Assembly (NCBI RefSeq): GCF_900111395.1
Contig: NZ_FOHV01000018.1
Span: 1 to 52,000, forward strand
DNA: 52,000 nt
Direction of reading: 5' to 3'
From: Thorsellia anophelis DSM 18579
GTDB lineage: Bacteria; Pseudomonadota; Gammaproteobacteria; Enterobacterales; Thorselliaceae
Below the pieces are notes generated by a model that had not been told where the DNA came from, did not search any database, and worked only from the letters and a program-made list of their open reading frames with translations. Positions 51,651-52,000 of this stretch are shown piece by piece; position 1 is the first letter of the stretch, and each line of letters starts with the position of its first letter. The translations under genes and the position numbers were made by a program.

Positions 51651-52000
51651 GTTTGCCCAGCAAAGCTGGCAAACCCGTCCACTTGAAAGAAAGTGGAAAC
51701 ACCCTGACTAAGGGGAAGTAAATCCGAATGACAAGGGCGTAACTGGCCAACGGTTGGGTCTGAAGGAAGTCATAGGAAGTATATGGCACATAACGAAAGT
51801 GAACCTGCTTCGGCATAGTAGATGGGTAAGCGTGCAAAATAGCGCAAAGCCCAATACTTAGTCAAATCTATTATGTGTTTGAGGATGGAGTCATATACAG
51901 GGCGTCAGCACAATAACTGGGGAAGCCTGGCACTGAATCCTTTTTTTTAGAGGACAATTTATTACAAGACGAAAATCAAGAATAAATTGAGTGTGAGGTG
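51651..52000 (+). mobile_element. group II intron, 5' part (class C-like), truncated by the window edge
   Basis: The 350 bases after the terminator read as structured RNA rather than protein. They start GTTTGCCCAGCAAAGCTGG, close to the group II 5' consensus GUGYG. They contain GGTCTGAAGGAAGTCA and AACGAAAGTGAACCTGCTTCG, a GCGTGCAAAATAGCGCAAAG loop in the place of EBS1, and ACTGGGGAAGCCTGG. The order and spacing resemble domain I of the group IIC intron from Oceanobacillus iheyensis. Insertion directly behind a terminator stem is the known habit of class C introns. The reverse-transcriptase ORF and the 3' domains would lie beyond base 52000. The small minus-strand frame inside it is not a gene. 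Confidence 0.8.

Noticed and set aside
51592-51837. Minus-strand 81-codon open frame over the intron start
   Set aside because: It overlaps the EIIC terminator and the structured intron RNA, has no ribosome binding site and resembles no protein.

Overview
The window is ordinary chromosomal DNA of an AT-rich gammaproteobacterium. Almost every gene has a close Escherichia coli counterpart, often in the same local order: tfoX/sulA, mutY-yggX, glyQ-glyS, mnmG-rsmG-atpIBEFHAGDC, ratA-rnfH, cpdA-yqiA, sspA-sspB, prlC-rsmJ, asnC/asnA and phoB-phoR. The strong AT bias together with E. coli-like proteins fits an Orbaceae-type gut symbiont (Gilliamella or Frischella relatives). That placement is inference, because no 16S sequence lies inside the window.

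Layout. Bases 1-330 hold the leftward promoter and leader region of an rRNA operon whose 16S gene lies off the left edge. Bases 485-7170 carry tfoX and sulA (divergent, with a LexA box), yggX-mutY-trmA (leftward), ygfZ, an Opa-like outer membrane protein and a secreted GlcG/HbpS-like protein. Bases 7170-7935 have no intact gene but contain an IS982-like transposase remnant. Bases 7936-14745 are leftward: gmhA, a YiaF-like lipoprotein, glyS, glyQ and yoaA. Bases 14746-15697 are a gene-free AT-rich stretch with a cluster of DnaA boxes beside mnmG, the best candidate for oriC. Genes on its left run mostly leftward and genes on its right mostly rightward, as expected for a bidirectional origin.

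From 15698 to 25700 come mnmG, rsmG and the complete nine-gene F1Fo ATP synthase operon with its own promoter and terminator. Bases 25899-29397 hold argR, ppa, ratA, rnfH, yaaA, a DUF805 protein and yacG. Bases 29421-30857 are cpdA-yqiA (leftward). Then follow a membrane-anchored alpha/beta hydrolase, sspA-sspB, trpS, prlC-rsmJ, a secreted dual-specificity-type phosphatase and pdxB. Next are a medium-chain oxidoreductase, rlmJ and asnC (leftward), asnA, gpmB and phoB-phoR behind a PHO box. Last come a GNAT acetyltransferase, an unrecognised 148-residue protein, and a beta-glucoside pair (bglA-type 6-phospho-beta-glucosidase plus PTS EIIC) behind a CRP site. Bases 51651-52000 are the 5' part of a group II intron, best matched to class C, sitting directly after the EIIC terminator and running off the right edge.

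I found no complete tRNA or rRNA gene, no CRISPR array, no prophage and no clearly new multi-gene defence or biosynthetic system. The points most worth following are regulatory or structural: the candidate origin with only one GATC, the class C intron behind a terminator, a hairpin abutting the atpC ribosome binding site, a perfect 15-bp inverted repeat in the asnC leader, and a glycine in place of the arginine after the PhoR phosphorylation-site motif.
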